This document shows, piece after piece, positions 27,453 through 36,517 of a stretch of 64,000 bases of DNA. A program made the translations under genes and the position numbers. The notes beneath the pieces are model-generated. The model was not told the origin of the DNA and did not search any database. It worked only from the letters and a program-made list of their open reading frames with translations. Within the stretch, counting starts at the first letter, position 1. Each line of letters begins with the position of its first letter. The DNA comes from M3 sp045133615 (GTDB lineage: Bacteria > Bacteroidota > Bacteroidia > Bacteroidales > Muribaculaceae): contig JBGUUQ010000037.1 of assembly GCA_045133615.1 (NCBI GenBank), positions 4,823 to 68,822 on the forward strand. Direction: 5' to 3'.

Positions 27453-28325
27453 TTATTTGAACATGCTGTCGTAATCTAATCGAATATATTTATTTGTCGC
27501 GAAAAATGCCGCGAGCGCACAGAGGGCGATGCCTAATGCCAACATTCCGACGAACACCCATGATGCTTGCTCCCAAGTGACGGCTTTTGTTATCGATACA
27601 TCGAGTGTCGAGCTGTAATATAGAATCCCTGCAAGGATGCCTATAGCCACAATCGAAGCGATGATGCCGTTGATGATATTGTTGATGATAAACGGTCGGC
27701 GTATGAAGCCCGGAGTTGCGCCCACGAGTTTCATCGTGTGGATGATAAAGCGACGGGCATAGACCGTCAGGCGCACGGTGTTGTTTATCAGTACAAACGA
27801 TATGAGCATCAATGCAGCGACTACGATAGTGAGAATAAGAGCCATGCTGCGAATATTTGAATTTATGGTTTCCACCATTTCGGTATGCACATTGATTTCG
27901 GATATCGCATCGTTTGTGCGAAGTGGTGCCACAATCTTTTCGATTGAGTCGACATCGGCGTAGTCGGACTTCACTTTTATCTCAAATTCTGCGCAAAACG
28001 GATTCACGCCAAGCATTTCGATGAGATTTTCTCCCGTCTCCTCTTGCCATTTATTGAGAGCGTCGTCTTGCGAGAAATACTTTATGCTTGCTACATAGTG
28101 AGCCGATGTCCATTGTTGTTTGAGACGGTTGACGGTGGCGTCCGGTGTTTCTTCCTTCAGTACCACGTCAAATCCCATATTCTCTTTGATGGAGGTTGTT
28201 ATCGAATGTGCGGCGATGCCCAACATTGCGATAATGCCGAGCAATAGCAGCACGAGAGCCACGCTGATGGTCGCGGTGATTTGCGCACTGAATGTCGGTA
28301 TGCCTGAGCGATGTTTTTTATTCAT
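27453..28325 (-). CDS. ftsX: Cell-division protein FtsX
   Basis: Read from the ATG at 28325 (290 residues); the longer frame reaches into the promoter. It has an N-terminal helix (about 22-42), a periplasmic domain of about 120 residues (DVVLKEETPDATV ... LIEMLGVNPFCAEFEIKVKSDYAD) and three C-terminal helices with the loop FIIHTMKLVGATPGFIRRPF: the FtsX layout. With the ATPase FtsE it links the division ring to cell-wall hydrolases; ftsE is not in the window. It heads the operon to DUF3098, uppP, truB and queA. Confidence 0.92.
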   Translation of the reverse strand: MNKKHRSGIPTFSAQITATISVALVLLLLGIIAMLGIAAHSITTSIKENMGFDVVLKEETPDATVNRLKQQWTSAHYVASIKYFSQDDALNKWQEETGENLIEMLGVNPFCAEFEIKVKSDYADVDSIEKIVAPLRTNDAISEINVHTEMVETINSNIRSMALILTIVVAALMLISFVLINNTVRLTVYARRFIIHTMKLVGATPGFIRRPFIINNIINGIIASIVAIGILAGILYYSSTLDVSITKAVTWEQASWVFVGMLALGIALCALAAFFATNKYIRLDYDSMFK

Positions 28326-28364
28326 AACGGATTGGCGGTAAGCCGATATAACCCAAATATCGTG

Positions 28365-28395
28365 CAAAGTTACTACATTTCAACCCCGTTGTCAA
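28365..28395 (-). promoter_or_regulatory. Promoter of the ftsX operon
   Basis: On the minus strand TTG (28393-28395), a 20-base spacer and TAACTTTG (28365-28372) fit the Bacteroidota consensus. The -7 box is 39 bases before the ftsX ATG, and the whole five-gene row probably depends on it. Confidence 0.75.
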
Positions 28396-28485
28396 TAGAT
28401 TGGCTTCAAAAAATATGTTATATTACAAGGTTTTTGCCATTAAATTTGTAAATTTGTCATCACGAGAATAATAATTCAATACTAT

Positions 28486-31400
28486 ATGAAAAAGTTAATG
28501 CTATGTATGGCGGTCGGACTGACCGTTACGTCGGCTTCGGCGGTAACTCCGTTATGGTTGCGCGATGTTGTTATTTCTCCTTCGGGAGATGAAATCGCTT
28601 TCTGCTATAAGGGAGATGTTTATAAAGTTGCAGCTTCCGGTGGCGAAGCCAAGCAACTCACCACTCAAGATTCCTATGAATGTTTCCCTGTATGGTCGCC
28701 CGATGGCAAGCAGATTGCATTCGCATCCGATCGTAACGGCAATTTCGATGTCTATATCATGAATGCCGATGGTGGTGCTGCACGTCGGCTTACCACGGTG
28801 TCGGTGTCTGAAACGCCGTCATCGTTTACTCCCGACGGAAAATACGTGGTATTTTCGGCAACGATTCAAGATCCGGCAACGAGTGCCCAATTCCCTACAT
28901 CGGCATTACCCGAACTTTATAAAGTGCCGGTTGGCGGAGGACGTACTGAGCAAATCATTGCAACCCCGGCAGAGATGGTGAATTGGGATAAAAACGGACA
29001 ATTCTTCCTATATCAGGACCGCAAAGGCTTTGAGGATGAATGGCGTAAGCATCACACATCGTCGATTACCCGCGATATATGGTGTTATGATATCAAGTCC
29101 GGTCATCACACCAATCTTACCGATCGTGCCGGTGAAGACCGTAATCCTGTTTTGTCGCCCGACGGAAAGACTGTTTATTTCCTTAGCGAACGCAATGGTG
29201 GCTCGATGAATGTATATTCATTCCCTCTCGACAACCCATCGCAAGTTAAGGCTGAAACCAAGTTCAAAACGCATCCGGTCAGATTCCTCTCTATGGCTGC
29301 AAACGGGACTCTCTGTTATGCTTATGACGGTGAAATATATACCTCTCGCGTAGGTGTATCTCCGAAGAAAGTGGCTATAAATGTCACTCGCGATGATGCT
29401 CCCGACATAGCTGATATTTCGATGTCGCGTGGTGCCGGCTCTGCGGTCGTTTCGCCTGACGGCAAGCAAGTGGCGTTTATCGCTCGTGGAGAGGTGTTTG
29501 TGACATCTGTGGAGTACCCGACGACTAAAAAAATTACGGATACCCCTGCTGCAGAGCATGGAATCACTTGGGGTGCCGATAATCGCACTATCGCTTATGC
29601 AAGCGAACGTAGTGGAAACAGTCAGTTGTATATTGCTAAAATTGCTCGTGAGGACGACCTTAATTTCCCGAACGCAACATTGATTTCGGAAGAAGTACTT
29701 CTTCCGTCCGACAAGGTCGAACGGACATATCCGCAATTCTCTCCTGACGGTAAGGAACTCGCGTTTATCGAGGACCGTAATAAATTGATGGTAGTTGATA
29801 TCGAGTCAAAGAAAGTACGCCAGATTACCGATGGCTCTCAGTGGTTTAGCACTGCCGGTGGTTTTAACTATACATGGTCGCCCGACGGCAAATGGTTCGC
29901 TCTTGAAATTATCGGGAACGGACACGACCCATATTCCGATGTCGCAATCGTTTCGGCCAAAGGTGGAGAAAAAACAGTAAATCTCACCGGTAGCGGATAT
30001 TTCAGCAACGACCCTATATGGGTGCTTGACGGAAATGCCATTTTGTTTTTGACCGACCGCTACGGTATGCGCAGCCATGCCTCATGGGGTAGTCTGAGCG
30101 ATGTGATGCTTGTGTTTGTCAATCAAGATGCCTACGACCGCTATCGCCTCAGCAAAGAAGACTATGAACTGTTGAAAGAACTCGAAAAGCAGCATAAAAA
30201 GAATGCTAAAAAAGATGATGCCGCCGATGGTGACAAGAAAAAAGATGACAAAAAGAAGGACGACAAAAAGGATGAAGAAAAGGTTAAGGAAATCGTTGTG
30301 GAACTTGATGGTATCGAGGACCGCATCGTGCGCGTGACCGGCTTCTCTTCCGATATATACTCCGCAATTATAGATAAGGATGGCGAAAATCTTTATTATA
30401 TAGCCAATACCGGAAATGGGTTCGACCTTTGGGGTGTTGATTTGCGCAAGCGTGATGCAAAAATCGTTTCCGACGGCATCGGTGCCGGCTCGCTTCAGTT
30501 GAGCAAAGATGGCAAATCCATGTTCTTGCTTGGTGGAAGTGCAATGAAAAAAATGTCGTCGTCAGGAACCAAACCGACTGCGATATCCTATCGTGCGGAA
30601 GTGAAAATGGACTTGGCTGCTGAACGCGAATATATGTTCGATCATGTTTATAAGCAGCAACAAAAGCGATTCTACAATCTTAATATGCATGGAGTTAACT
30701 GGGACGCAATGTCGGCAGCTTACCGTAAATTCCTCCCGCATATCGACAATAATTACGATTTTGCCGAGTTGCTTAGCGAATGGCTTGGTGAGTTGAACGT
30801 ATCGCACACCGGTGGACGTTACCGTCCCGGAAGTTCTGGCGACGCTACTGCATCTCTCGGACTCCTTTACGACCTTGCTTATTCCGGCGATGGTCTTAAG
30901 GTGGCAGAAATACTCGAAAAAGGACCATTCAGCAACAAAAATACCAAACTTCGTGCCGGCGACATCGTTGAAAAAATCAATGGCAAGGAAATTAAAGCCG
31001 GAGAAGACTATCAGATATTGCTCAACGACCTTCGTGGAAAGAAAACTCTCGTCTCGCTTTACAGCCCTGAAAGCGGTGAGCGTTGGGATGAGGTGGTTCT
31101 TCCCATTTCCTCAAGCAAGGAAAGCGCGTTGCGCTATCAGCGTTGGGTGAAACAGCGTGCCGAAGATGTAAAGCGTTGGTCGGGTGGTCGTTTGGGTTAC
31201 GTTCACATCGAATCGATGAACGATGAATCGTTCCGTACCGTTTATTCCGATATTTTGGGCAAATACAACCATTGTGAAGGCATTGTGATTGATACTCGAT
31301 TCAATGGCGGTGGCCGTTTGCACGAAGATATAGAAGTGCTCTTCAGCGGTAAGCAATATTTCACTCAAGTGGTTCGTGGACGCGAAGCATGTCCCATGCC

Positions 31401-31749
31401 CAGCCGCCGTTGGAATAAACCGAGCATAATGGTGCAGTGTGAGGCCAATTATAGTAACGCTCATGGCACTCCGTGGGTCTACAATTTCCGCCAACTCGGT
31501 AAATTGGTCGGAATGCCTGTGCCCGGAACCATGACCAGCGTATCGTGGGAACGTCTTCAGGATAGTTCACTCGTGTTCGGTATCCCCGTTATCGGTTATC
31601 GACTCCCCGATGGTTCATATCTTGAAAACAGCCAACTCGAACCGGACATCAAGGTTGCCAACACCCCAGAAACTCTTGTCGCCGGCGAAGACACCCAACT
31701 CCGTGTAGCAGTCGAAACCCTCCTCCGCGACCTCGACTCCCAAAAATAA
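28486..31749 (+). CDS. Tricorn-like S41 serine protease with beta-propeller and PDZ domains
   Basis: A 1087-residue exported protein with signal peptide (about 1-19). Repeats such as FPVWSPDGKQIAFASDRNG form TolB/WD40-like propellers (about 25-560). A Lys/Asp-rich linker lies at about 568-600 (KKDDKKKDDKKDEEK). A PDZ domain follows near 790-865 and the S41 peptidase core from about 900. The nucleophile is probably Ser990 in EANYSNAHG, after DTRFNGGGRLHEDIE. Tricorn-type proteases degrade peptides; periplasmic versions are frequent in Bacteroidota. Two overlapping TAAATTTG boxes at 28441-28456 may be its promoter. It ends in a strong terminator. Confidence 0.92.
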   Translation: MKKLMLCMAVGLTVTSASAVTPLWLRDVVISPSGDEIAFCYKGDVYKVAASGGEAKQLTTQDSYECFPVWSPDGKQIAFASDRNGNFDVYIMNADGGAARRLTTVSVSETPSSFTPDGKYVVFSATIQDPATSAQFPTSALPELYKVPVGGGRTEQIIATPAEMVNWDKNGQFFLYQDRKGFEDEWRKHHTSSITRDIWCYDIKSGHHTNLTDRAGEDRNPVLSPDGKTVYFLSERNGGSMNVYSFPLDNPSQVKAETKFKTHPVRFLSMAANGTLCYAYDGEIYTSRVGVSPKKVAINVTRDDAPDIADISMSRGAGSAVVSPDGKQVAFIARGEVFVTSVEYPTTKKITDTPAAEHGITWGADNRTIAYASERSGNSQLYIAKIAREDDLNFPNATLISEEVLLPSDKVERTYPQFSPDGKELAFIEDRNKLMVVDIESKKVRQITDGSQWFSTAGGFNYTWSPDGKWFALEIIGNGHDPYSDVAIVSAKGGEKTVNLTGSGYFSNDPIWVLDGNAILFLTDRYGMRSHASWGSLSDVMLVFVNQDAYDRYRLSKEDYELLKELEKQHKKNAKKDDAADGDKKKDDKKKDDKKDEEKVKEIVVELDGIEDRIVRVTGFSSDIYSAIIDKDGENLYYIANTGNGFDLWGVDLRKRDAKIVSDGIGAGSLQLSKDGKSMFLLGGSAMKKMSSSGTKPTAISYRAEVKMDLAAEREYMFDHVYKQQQKRFYNLNMHGVNWDAMSAAYRKFLPHIDNNYDFAELLSEWLGELNVSHTGGRYRPGSSGDATASLGLLYDLAYSGDGLKVAEILEKGPFSNKNTKLRAGDIVEKINGKEIKAGEDYQILLNDLRGKKTLVSLYSPESGERWDEVVLPISSSKESALRYQRWVKQRAEDVKRWSGGRLGYVHIESMNDESFRTVYSDILGKYNHCEGIVIDTRFNGGGRLHEDIEVLFSGKQYFTQVVRGREACPMPSRRWNKPSIMVQCEANYSNAHGTPWVYNFRQLGKLVGMPVPGTMTSVSWERLQDSSLVFGIPVIGYRLPDGSYLENSQLEPDIKVANTPETLVAGEDTQLRVAVETLLRDLDSQK

Positions 31750-31753
31750 TCAA

Positions 31754-31803
31754 AAAATGAGACTGGCTAAGGCACTCGTAAGGCCTTAGCCAGTCTCATT
31801 TTA
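31754..31803. terminator. Bidirectional terminator
   Basis: A perfect 20-bp inverted repeat (31754-31773 and 31783-31802) with a 9-base loop, A-rich on the left and T-rich on the right, stands between the converging S41 protease and DUF4143 ATPase genes. It can act in both directions. Confidence 0.9.
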
Positions 31804-31814
31804 TCCCTTTTGCG

Positions 31815-32954
31815 TTATATTATTTCGCCATTCCAGAGCATTTTTAAGAAGTCATAGACGTATAGGCATTCGACTCCATTGGATATGCGAGTCAGGTTGT
31901 CTAATGATACTAATACCAAGCGTGCTTCGGGATGCTCTTGGCTGAATTCCCGCAACCCTTTTTTGTGACGGGATGAGACTTCTGTCGCCGATTTAATCTC
32001 GATGGCAACTTTTGCATCGCCTAATATTACATCTACTTCAAGTCCGGTGTATGTTCGCCAATATGATATGTTTTCCGGAGAATCGGAATAGCTTAAATAT
32101 GCTTTTATTTCTTGTATGATGAAATGCTCGAATGCGTGACCGAATTCCTCGGTGCCTGCTTTGAGAGTGTGGCGACCCATTAAATGATTGGCGATACCGA
32201 CATCAAAATAGTAGAATCGTGGAGCTTGAACAAGTCTCCGTTTTTTTACTTTTGTATATGCCGGAATTTCATATCCGATCAAGGTGTCGTACAATATTTT
32301 GAAATATTCTTTTACTGTCTTTGCGCTTACTCCGCAGTCGGATGCAATGTTTTCGTAGTTTATGATTTCACCGTCGGTGATTGCTGCTATTTCAAGAAAT
32401 CGGCTGAAAGCATCAAGTTCTCGCACTAATGCTTCTTGTTGAATTTCTTCCTTGAGATATACATCTACGTAGCCTTTCAGACGTTGGGTGGCATTATTTG
32501 CCGTATAGTGACGCGGCAACATGCCATTTTGTATGGCTTTGAATATGTTGAAATCCGGAATTTCGGCACTCACTAACGGATAAAAATATACGGGAATTGC
32601 TCGTCCGCCTAATGTATTGACGGAATTGCGTTTCAATTTGCGAGCGCTGGAGCCGCAGAGGATGAATCGTAGATTTTTATTGGTCATCAGCCAATGTACT
32701 TCATCCAATAATTCAGGAATTTTCTGAATTTCGTCAATGATTACGAGTGTGTTTTCCGGCTTTGAAGAAAGTATTTCTCTCAAAAGTTCGGGATTGCGTC
32801 GGAAACGTTTTTGAACGTCGTTATTGAGTAAGTCGAATATAATGGCATCCGCAAAACGCTCTTTTAATAACGTAGATTTGCCTGTTTGACGAGCTCCGAA
32901 GAGAAATATCGCTTCGTCTAATTTGTTTTCTATGGGAATGATTCTGTCGTACAT
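31815..32954 (-). CDS. AAA ATPase with C-terminal DUF4143 domain
   Basis: A 379-residue protein. Walker A is GARQTGKS at 20-27, Walker B is VIIDEIQKIPELLDEVHWL near 70, and a sensor-like LCGSSARKLK follows. A winged-helix-like part (about 190-225) leads into DUF4143, which ends with EVDVILGDAKVAIEIKS, a pattern close to PD-(D/E)XK nucleases. Such stand-alone ATPases are very common in Bacteroidota and are variable between strains; their function is not established, though defence or DNA-processing roles are suspected. It is a single gene without obvious partners. Confidence 0.88.
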   Translation of the reverse strand: MYDRIIPIENKLDEAIFLFGARQTGKSTLLKERFADAIIFDLLNNDVQKRFRRNPELLREILSSKPENTLVIIDEIQKIPELLDEVHWLMTNKNLRFILCGSSARKLKRNSVNTLGGRAIPVYFYPLVSAEIPDFNIFKAIQNGMLPRHYTANNATQRLKGYVDVYLKEEIQQEALVRELDAFSRFLEIAAITDGEIINYENIASDCGVSAKTVKEYFKILYDTLIGYEIPAYTKVKKRRLVQAPRFYYFDVGIANHLMGRHTLKAGTEEFGHAFEHFIIQEIKAYLSYSDSPENISYWRTYTGLEVDVILGDAKVAIEIKSATEVSSRHKKGLREFSQEHPEARLVLVSLDNLTRISNGVECLYVYDFLKMLWNGEII

Positions 32955-33075
32955 TTGTTGGCGAATTTTATTGTAAAATCAGGAGTGTGACTTCGGATTT
33001 TTAATCAAAATCCGGAATGCAAATGTAACAAAAAGAATCGAATATCCCAATAAAAGTATAGTAATAAGTTGGCTG

Positions 33076-34440
33076 TTATTTGGCGAGGTGCCCGATGAGG
33101 GTGGCGGAGGAGGATTCGTCGATGGTGACACTGACGATGTCGCCTACGCGATAGTTGCCGCGAGGGAACACTACAGTCTTGTTTTGCTGCGTGCGTCCTA
33201 CGAATTGGTCGCGAGAACGTTTTGAGATGCCTTCGACAAGCACATCAAATGTCCGTCCCACATCTTTTCGGTTTGATTCGGCTGACAACTCGTTTTGGAG
33301 GGCAATCATGCGATTGAGACGGTCGATTTTCACCTCTTCCGCTACGTTGTCGGGCATATGTTTGGAGGCCAATGTGCCGGGACGTTCTGAGTATTTAAAC
33401 ATAAATGCCGAGTCAAAACCTACCTCACGCATGAGACTGAGCGTCTCTTGGAAATCCTCCTCCGATTCATTGTGAAATCCGGTAAACATATCTGTAGAGA
33501 TTCCGCAATCGGGTATGGTGCGTCGGATAGCGGCAATGCGGTCGAGATACCATTCGCGTGTGTAGTGACGATTCATCGCCTTTAACACCGAATTTGAGCC
33601 GGATTGTACGGGGAGATGAATATGGTTGCACACGTTTGGATATTTGGCTATGACATTGATTATGTCGTCATTCATGTCTTTCGGATGCGATGTGGTGAAG
33701 CGTATGCGCATATCCGGAGCGGCTTCTGCTACCATCGAAAGCAATTCGGCAAATCCAACTACGCTTCCATCGGGATTCTGATAGCGGAAAGAATTGACGT
33801 TTTGTCCGAGTAATGTAGCTTCCTTAAACCCTTTTGCCCGCAAATCGGCAAGTTCGTTGAGGATGCTGCGAGGCTCGCGCGAACGTTCGCGTCCGCGAGT
33901 GTAAGGAACTATGCAGTAAGAGCAGAAGTTGTTGCACCCGCGCATGATACTGATGAATCCCGACACTATATTGCCGGTGATGCGCATCGGAATAATGTCG
34001 CGGTAAGTCTCCGTTGTGCTTAATTCTATGTTGATAGCTTTCTCTCCCGCTTCGACAGCTCCGATGAGGTTGGGAAGGTCGAGATATGAGTCCGGTCCGG
34101 CCACGAGGTCGACTCCGAGATTGTTGATGAGGTCGTCTTTGACACGTTCAGCCATACAGCCGATAACACCGATGATTAATTTCCCGCCACGGCGTTTGCG
34201 ACGCAGTGAAGTGAGATATTGCAGGCGCGAAATGATTTTTTGCTCTGCGTTGTCGCGAATAGAGCAAGTGTTAAGCAATACAGCATCGGCATCCTCCACA
34301 TTATCTACGGTTGTGTAGCCCGCCATTTTCATCACAGAGGCTACAACTTCACTATCGGCCACGTTCATTTGGCATCCGTATGTTTCAATATTCAGACGCT
34401 TGTCAGCATTGGTTATATCGGTCTTGTTCAAGTCAGTCAT
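33076..34440 (-). CDS. miaB: tRNA-2-methylthio-N6-dimethylallyladenosine synthase
   Basis: A 454-residue radical-SAM methylthiotransferase. Domains in order: N-terminal UPF0004 with Cys ligands (TYGCQMN, NTCSIRDNA, GCMAE), the radical-SAM core with MRGCNNFCSYC near 165-175, and a C-terminal TRAM domain (about 385-450). It adds a methylthio group to i6A37 in tRNAs reading UNN codons, using SAM and iron-sulfur clusters. The ATG at 34440 is divergent from a small membrane protein gene; a TAATTTTG box on the minus strand at 34518-34525 may be its promoter. Confidence 0.96.
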   Translation of the reverse strand: MTDLNKTDITNADKRLNIETYGCQMNVADSEVVASVMKMAGYTTVDNVEDADAVLLNTCSIRDNAEQKIISRLQYLTSLRRKRRGGKLIIGVIGCMAERVKDDLINNLGVDLVAGPDSYLDLPNLIGAVEAGEKAINIELSTTETYRDIIPMRITGNIVSGFISIMRGCNNFCSYCIVPYTRGRERSREPRSILNELADLRAKGFKEATLLGQNVNSFRYQNPDGSVVGFAELLSMVAEAAPDMRIRFTTSHPKDMNDDIINVIAKYPNVCNHIHLPVQSGSNSVLKAMNRHYTREWYLDRIAAIRRTIPDCGISTDMFTGFHNESEEDFQETLSLMREVGFDSAFMFKYSERPGTLASKHMPDNVAEEVKIDRLNRMIALQNELSAESNRKDVGRTFDVLVEGISKRSRDQFVGRTQQNKTVVFPRGNYRVGDIVSVTIDESSSATLIGHLAK

Positions 34441-34484
34441 GTCAAAAATTTTACCTTTCCTTCAGGTGTTAATCGTCTAATTTC

Positions 34485-34515
34485 TTGCGATAATAACGAT
34501 AAATCCGTAATTTTG
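34485..34515 (+). promoter_or_regulatory. Promoter of the 113-residue membrane protein gene
   Basis: TTG (34485-34487), a 20-base spacer and TAATTTTG (34508-34515). An inverted TAATTTTG at 34518-34525 faces miaB, so the two -7 boxes lie back to back with a 2-base gap. A GTG at 34515 overlaps the box and is excluded as a start. Confidence 0.7.
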
Positions 34516-34535
34516 TGCAAAATTACAAATTTGCA

Positions 34536-34877
34536 ATGGAATATCTAAAAATTCTTGTTGGATTTGTGGTAGGCATACTTGTGATTTGGTCACAGATTGC
34601 CGAGCGTCGGGCCAAGCAGCGAAAGATGGCTGAGAGACTGCGTCGACAGGCGATGGAGTCGGCTGTCGAGGAAGCGTCTGATTGGACGGCTGATGAATAT
34701 GAACCGTTGTCGCACGACAATTTCCGCCCAGTAGTGCCTCCCATTCCCGAAGAGGGTGTGCGGGCTACAGTGGATTTGCCCCCGGTCCCGTCGGATGCAG
34801 CCGAAGAGCCGGCTGTGGATGTCGAGCGTTGGCGACGGGCGATTATTGATTCCGAAATTCTTAAAACAAAATTCTAA
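34536..34877 (+). CDS. Small single-helix membrane protein
   Basis: A 113-residue protein read from the ATG at 34536, because an upstream GTG falls inside the promoter. One hydrophobic helix (about 4-22) is followed by a very basic stretch (AERRAKQRKMAERLRRQ), then an acidic and Pro-rich tail with PPIPEEG and LPPVP. This is an N-anchored protein with a long cytosolic tail. I do not recognise a family. It precedes the CoA-transferase gene by 28 bp and may be co-transcribed with it. Confidence 0.7.
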   Translation: MEYLKILVGFVVGILVIWSQIAERRAKQRKMAERLRRQAMESAVEEASDWTADEYEPLSHDNFRPVVPPIPEEGVRATVDLPPVPSDAAEEPAVDVERWRRAIIDSEILKTKF

Positions 34878-34905
34878 ATAATTCATCAAAAAACGTATTA
34901 CTACA

Positions 34906-36402
34906 ATGGCTTTTCCTTTTATTTCGGCACAACAAGCAGCCGAGCTTATAAAGAATGGAGACAACGTAGGATTTTCCGGTTTTACCGCCTCCGGTACCCC
35001 CAAGGTAGTGACCGAAGCCCTCGCTGAAAAAGCAGTGAAAGAACATGAGGCCGGTCGCCCGTTCAAAATCAATATCTTCACGGGAGCATCGACCAACGAC
35101 CATGTTGACGGCGCATTGGCTCGTGCAAATGCGATTAATATCCGTACCCCTTATCAGAGCAGTCCCGATTTGCGTAAGCGTCTTAACGCTCACGATGCTC
35201 ATTACTTCGACCTTCACCTCTCGGAACTTGCTCAAAAGATGCGTTATGGCACATTTGGCAAAATAAATGTGGCTATTATTGAAGCTGCCGACATCACCGA
35301 CGATGGCGAAATCCTCCTCGGCACAGGTATGGGTATCGCTCCCACCATTGCGAAGATGGCCGATACAATTATCGTCGAACTCAATGAAGCCATCCCGGCA
35401 TCTATCCGCGGATTACACGACGTTTATATGCCTCTCGATCCCCCTTATCGTCGTGAAATTCCTATCTATAAGCCGAGCGATCGCATCGGTTCTACCGTCC
35501 TCAAAGTTGACCCCAAGAAAGTTGCTGGTATAGTTAAGTCAAACTCTACCGACGGCGTTAAAGGATTTGCCGCTCTTGATGAGACCACAATGCAGATTGG
35601 TGCAAACGTGTGCAACTTCATCCTTTCACAACTTCACGCAGGTGCTCTCCCCAAGGAATTCCTCCCCATGCAGAGCGGTGTCGGCAATATTGCCAATGCA
35701 GTGCTTTTCGGCATAGGAGAAAGCAAAGAGTTCCCCGTGTTTGAAATGTACACCGAAGTAATTCAGGATGCTGTAGTCGATTTGATGGAAAAGGGCAAAT
35801 GCCGTTTTGGTAGTACATGCTCGTTGACACTTTCCGACGATAAGATGCACGAAGTCTTCTCTAATATGGACTTCTTCCACGATAAATTTGTGATTCGTCC
35901 CGGTGAAATTTCCAATAGCCCCGAAATCATTCGCCGACTCGGTCTTATCACAATGAACACCGCTCTTGAAGCCGACATCTTCGGTAACATCAACTCTACA
36001 CACGTAGTTGGTACGAAGATGATGAACGGTATTGGCGGATCGGGCGATTTCACTCGCAACGCCTACCTTTCTATCTTCTCATGCCCCTCAATCCAAAAAG
36101 GTGGCTTGATTTCTACCATTGTTCCGATGGTATCTCACTTAGATCACAGCGAACACTCTGTCGATGTGCTTATCACAGATCAAGGTGTTGCCGACCTCCG
36201 CGGCAAAGACCCTGTTCAACGCGCAGAGACCATCATCGAAAACTGCGTCAACCCCATGTACAAAGAGCTCCTTTGGGATTATCTCCGCATGGGCAAGGGC
36301 GGTCAGACTCCCCACTCACTCAACGCTGCGTTTGCATTCCACACCGAGTTTGCGGAATCAGGCGATATGAGCAAAGTCGATTGGGCAAAATACTCGAAAT
36401 AA
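34906..36402 (+). CDS. Succinate/acetate CoA-transferase (acetyl-CoA hydrolase family)
   Basis: A 498-residue class I CoA-transferase. The N-terminal domain holds GDNVGFSGFTASGTPKVV, and the C-terminal domain has GVGNIANAVLFGIGES, where a Glu carries the CoA thioester in the family, and GTKMMNGIGGSGDFTRNAY. It exchanges CoA between succinate and acetate or propionate, a step in the succinate-to-propionate fermentation of Bacteroidales. Codons are C-ending and optimal-looking compared with the neighbours, which suggests high expression. A terminator follows. Confidence 0.93.
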   Translation: MAFPFISAQQAAELIKNGDNVGFSGFTASGTPKVVTEALAEKAVKEHEAGRPFKINIFTGASTNDHVDGALARANAINIRTPYQSSPDLRKRLNAHDAHYFDLHLSELAQKMRYGTFGKINVAIIEAADITDDGEILLGTGMGIAPTIAKMADTIIVELNEAIPASIRGLHDVYMPLDPPYRREIPIYKPSDRIGSTVLKVDPKKVAGIVKSNSTDGVKGFAALDETTMQIGANVCNFILSQLHAGALPKEFLPMQSGVGNIANAVLFGIGESKEFPVFEMYTEVIQDAVVDLMEKGKCRFGSTCSLTLSDDKMHEVFSNMDFFHDKFVIRPGEISNSPEIIRRLGLITMNTALEADIFGNINSTHVVGTKMMNGIGGSGDFTRNAYLSIFSCPSIQKGGLISTIVPMVSHLDHSEHSVDVLITDQGVADLRGKDPVQRAETIIENCVNPMYKELLWDYLRMGKGGQTPHSLNAAFAFHTEFAESGDMSKVDWAKYSK

Positions 36403-36426
36403 GTAATAAGTTCTCATGTATTTGTG

Positions 36427-36462
36427 AACGCGGAGATGCAGTGATGCATTTCCGCGTTTTTT
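36427..36462 (+). terminator. Terminator of the CoA-transferase gene
   Basis: A 14-bp stem (36427-36440 with 36445-36458, one G-T pair) and a 4-base loop are followed by a T run. It begins 25 bases after the stop codon. Confidence 0.85.
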
Positions 36463-36463
36463 G

Positions 36464-36494
36464 TTGGCTTGAATGGCGAAATTGTGTATCTTTG
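36464..36494 (+). promoter_or_regulatory. Promoter of the MINPP-like phosphatase gene
   Basis: TTG (36464-36466), a 20-base spacer and TATCTTTG (36487-36494), directly after the previous terminator. An upstream in-frame start at 36473 would precede the transcription start, so ATG 36518 is chosen. Confidence 0.75.
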
Positions 36495-36517
36495 AAATCG
36501 GAATAAATCTTACGATT

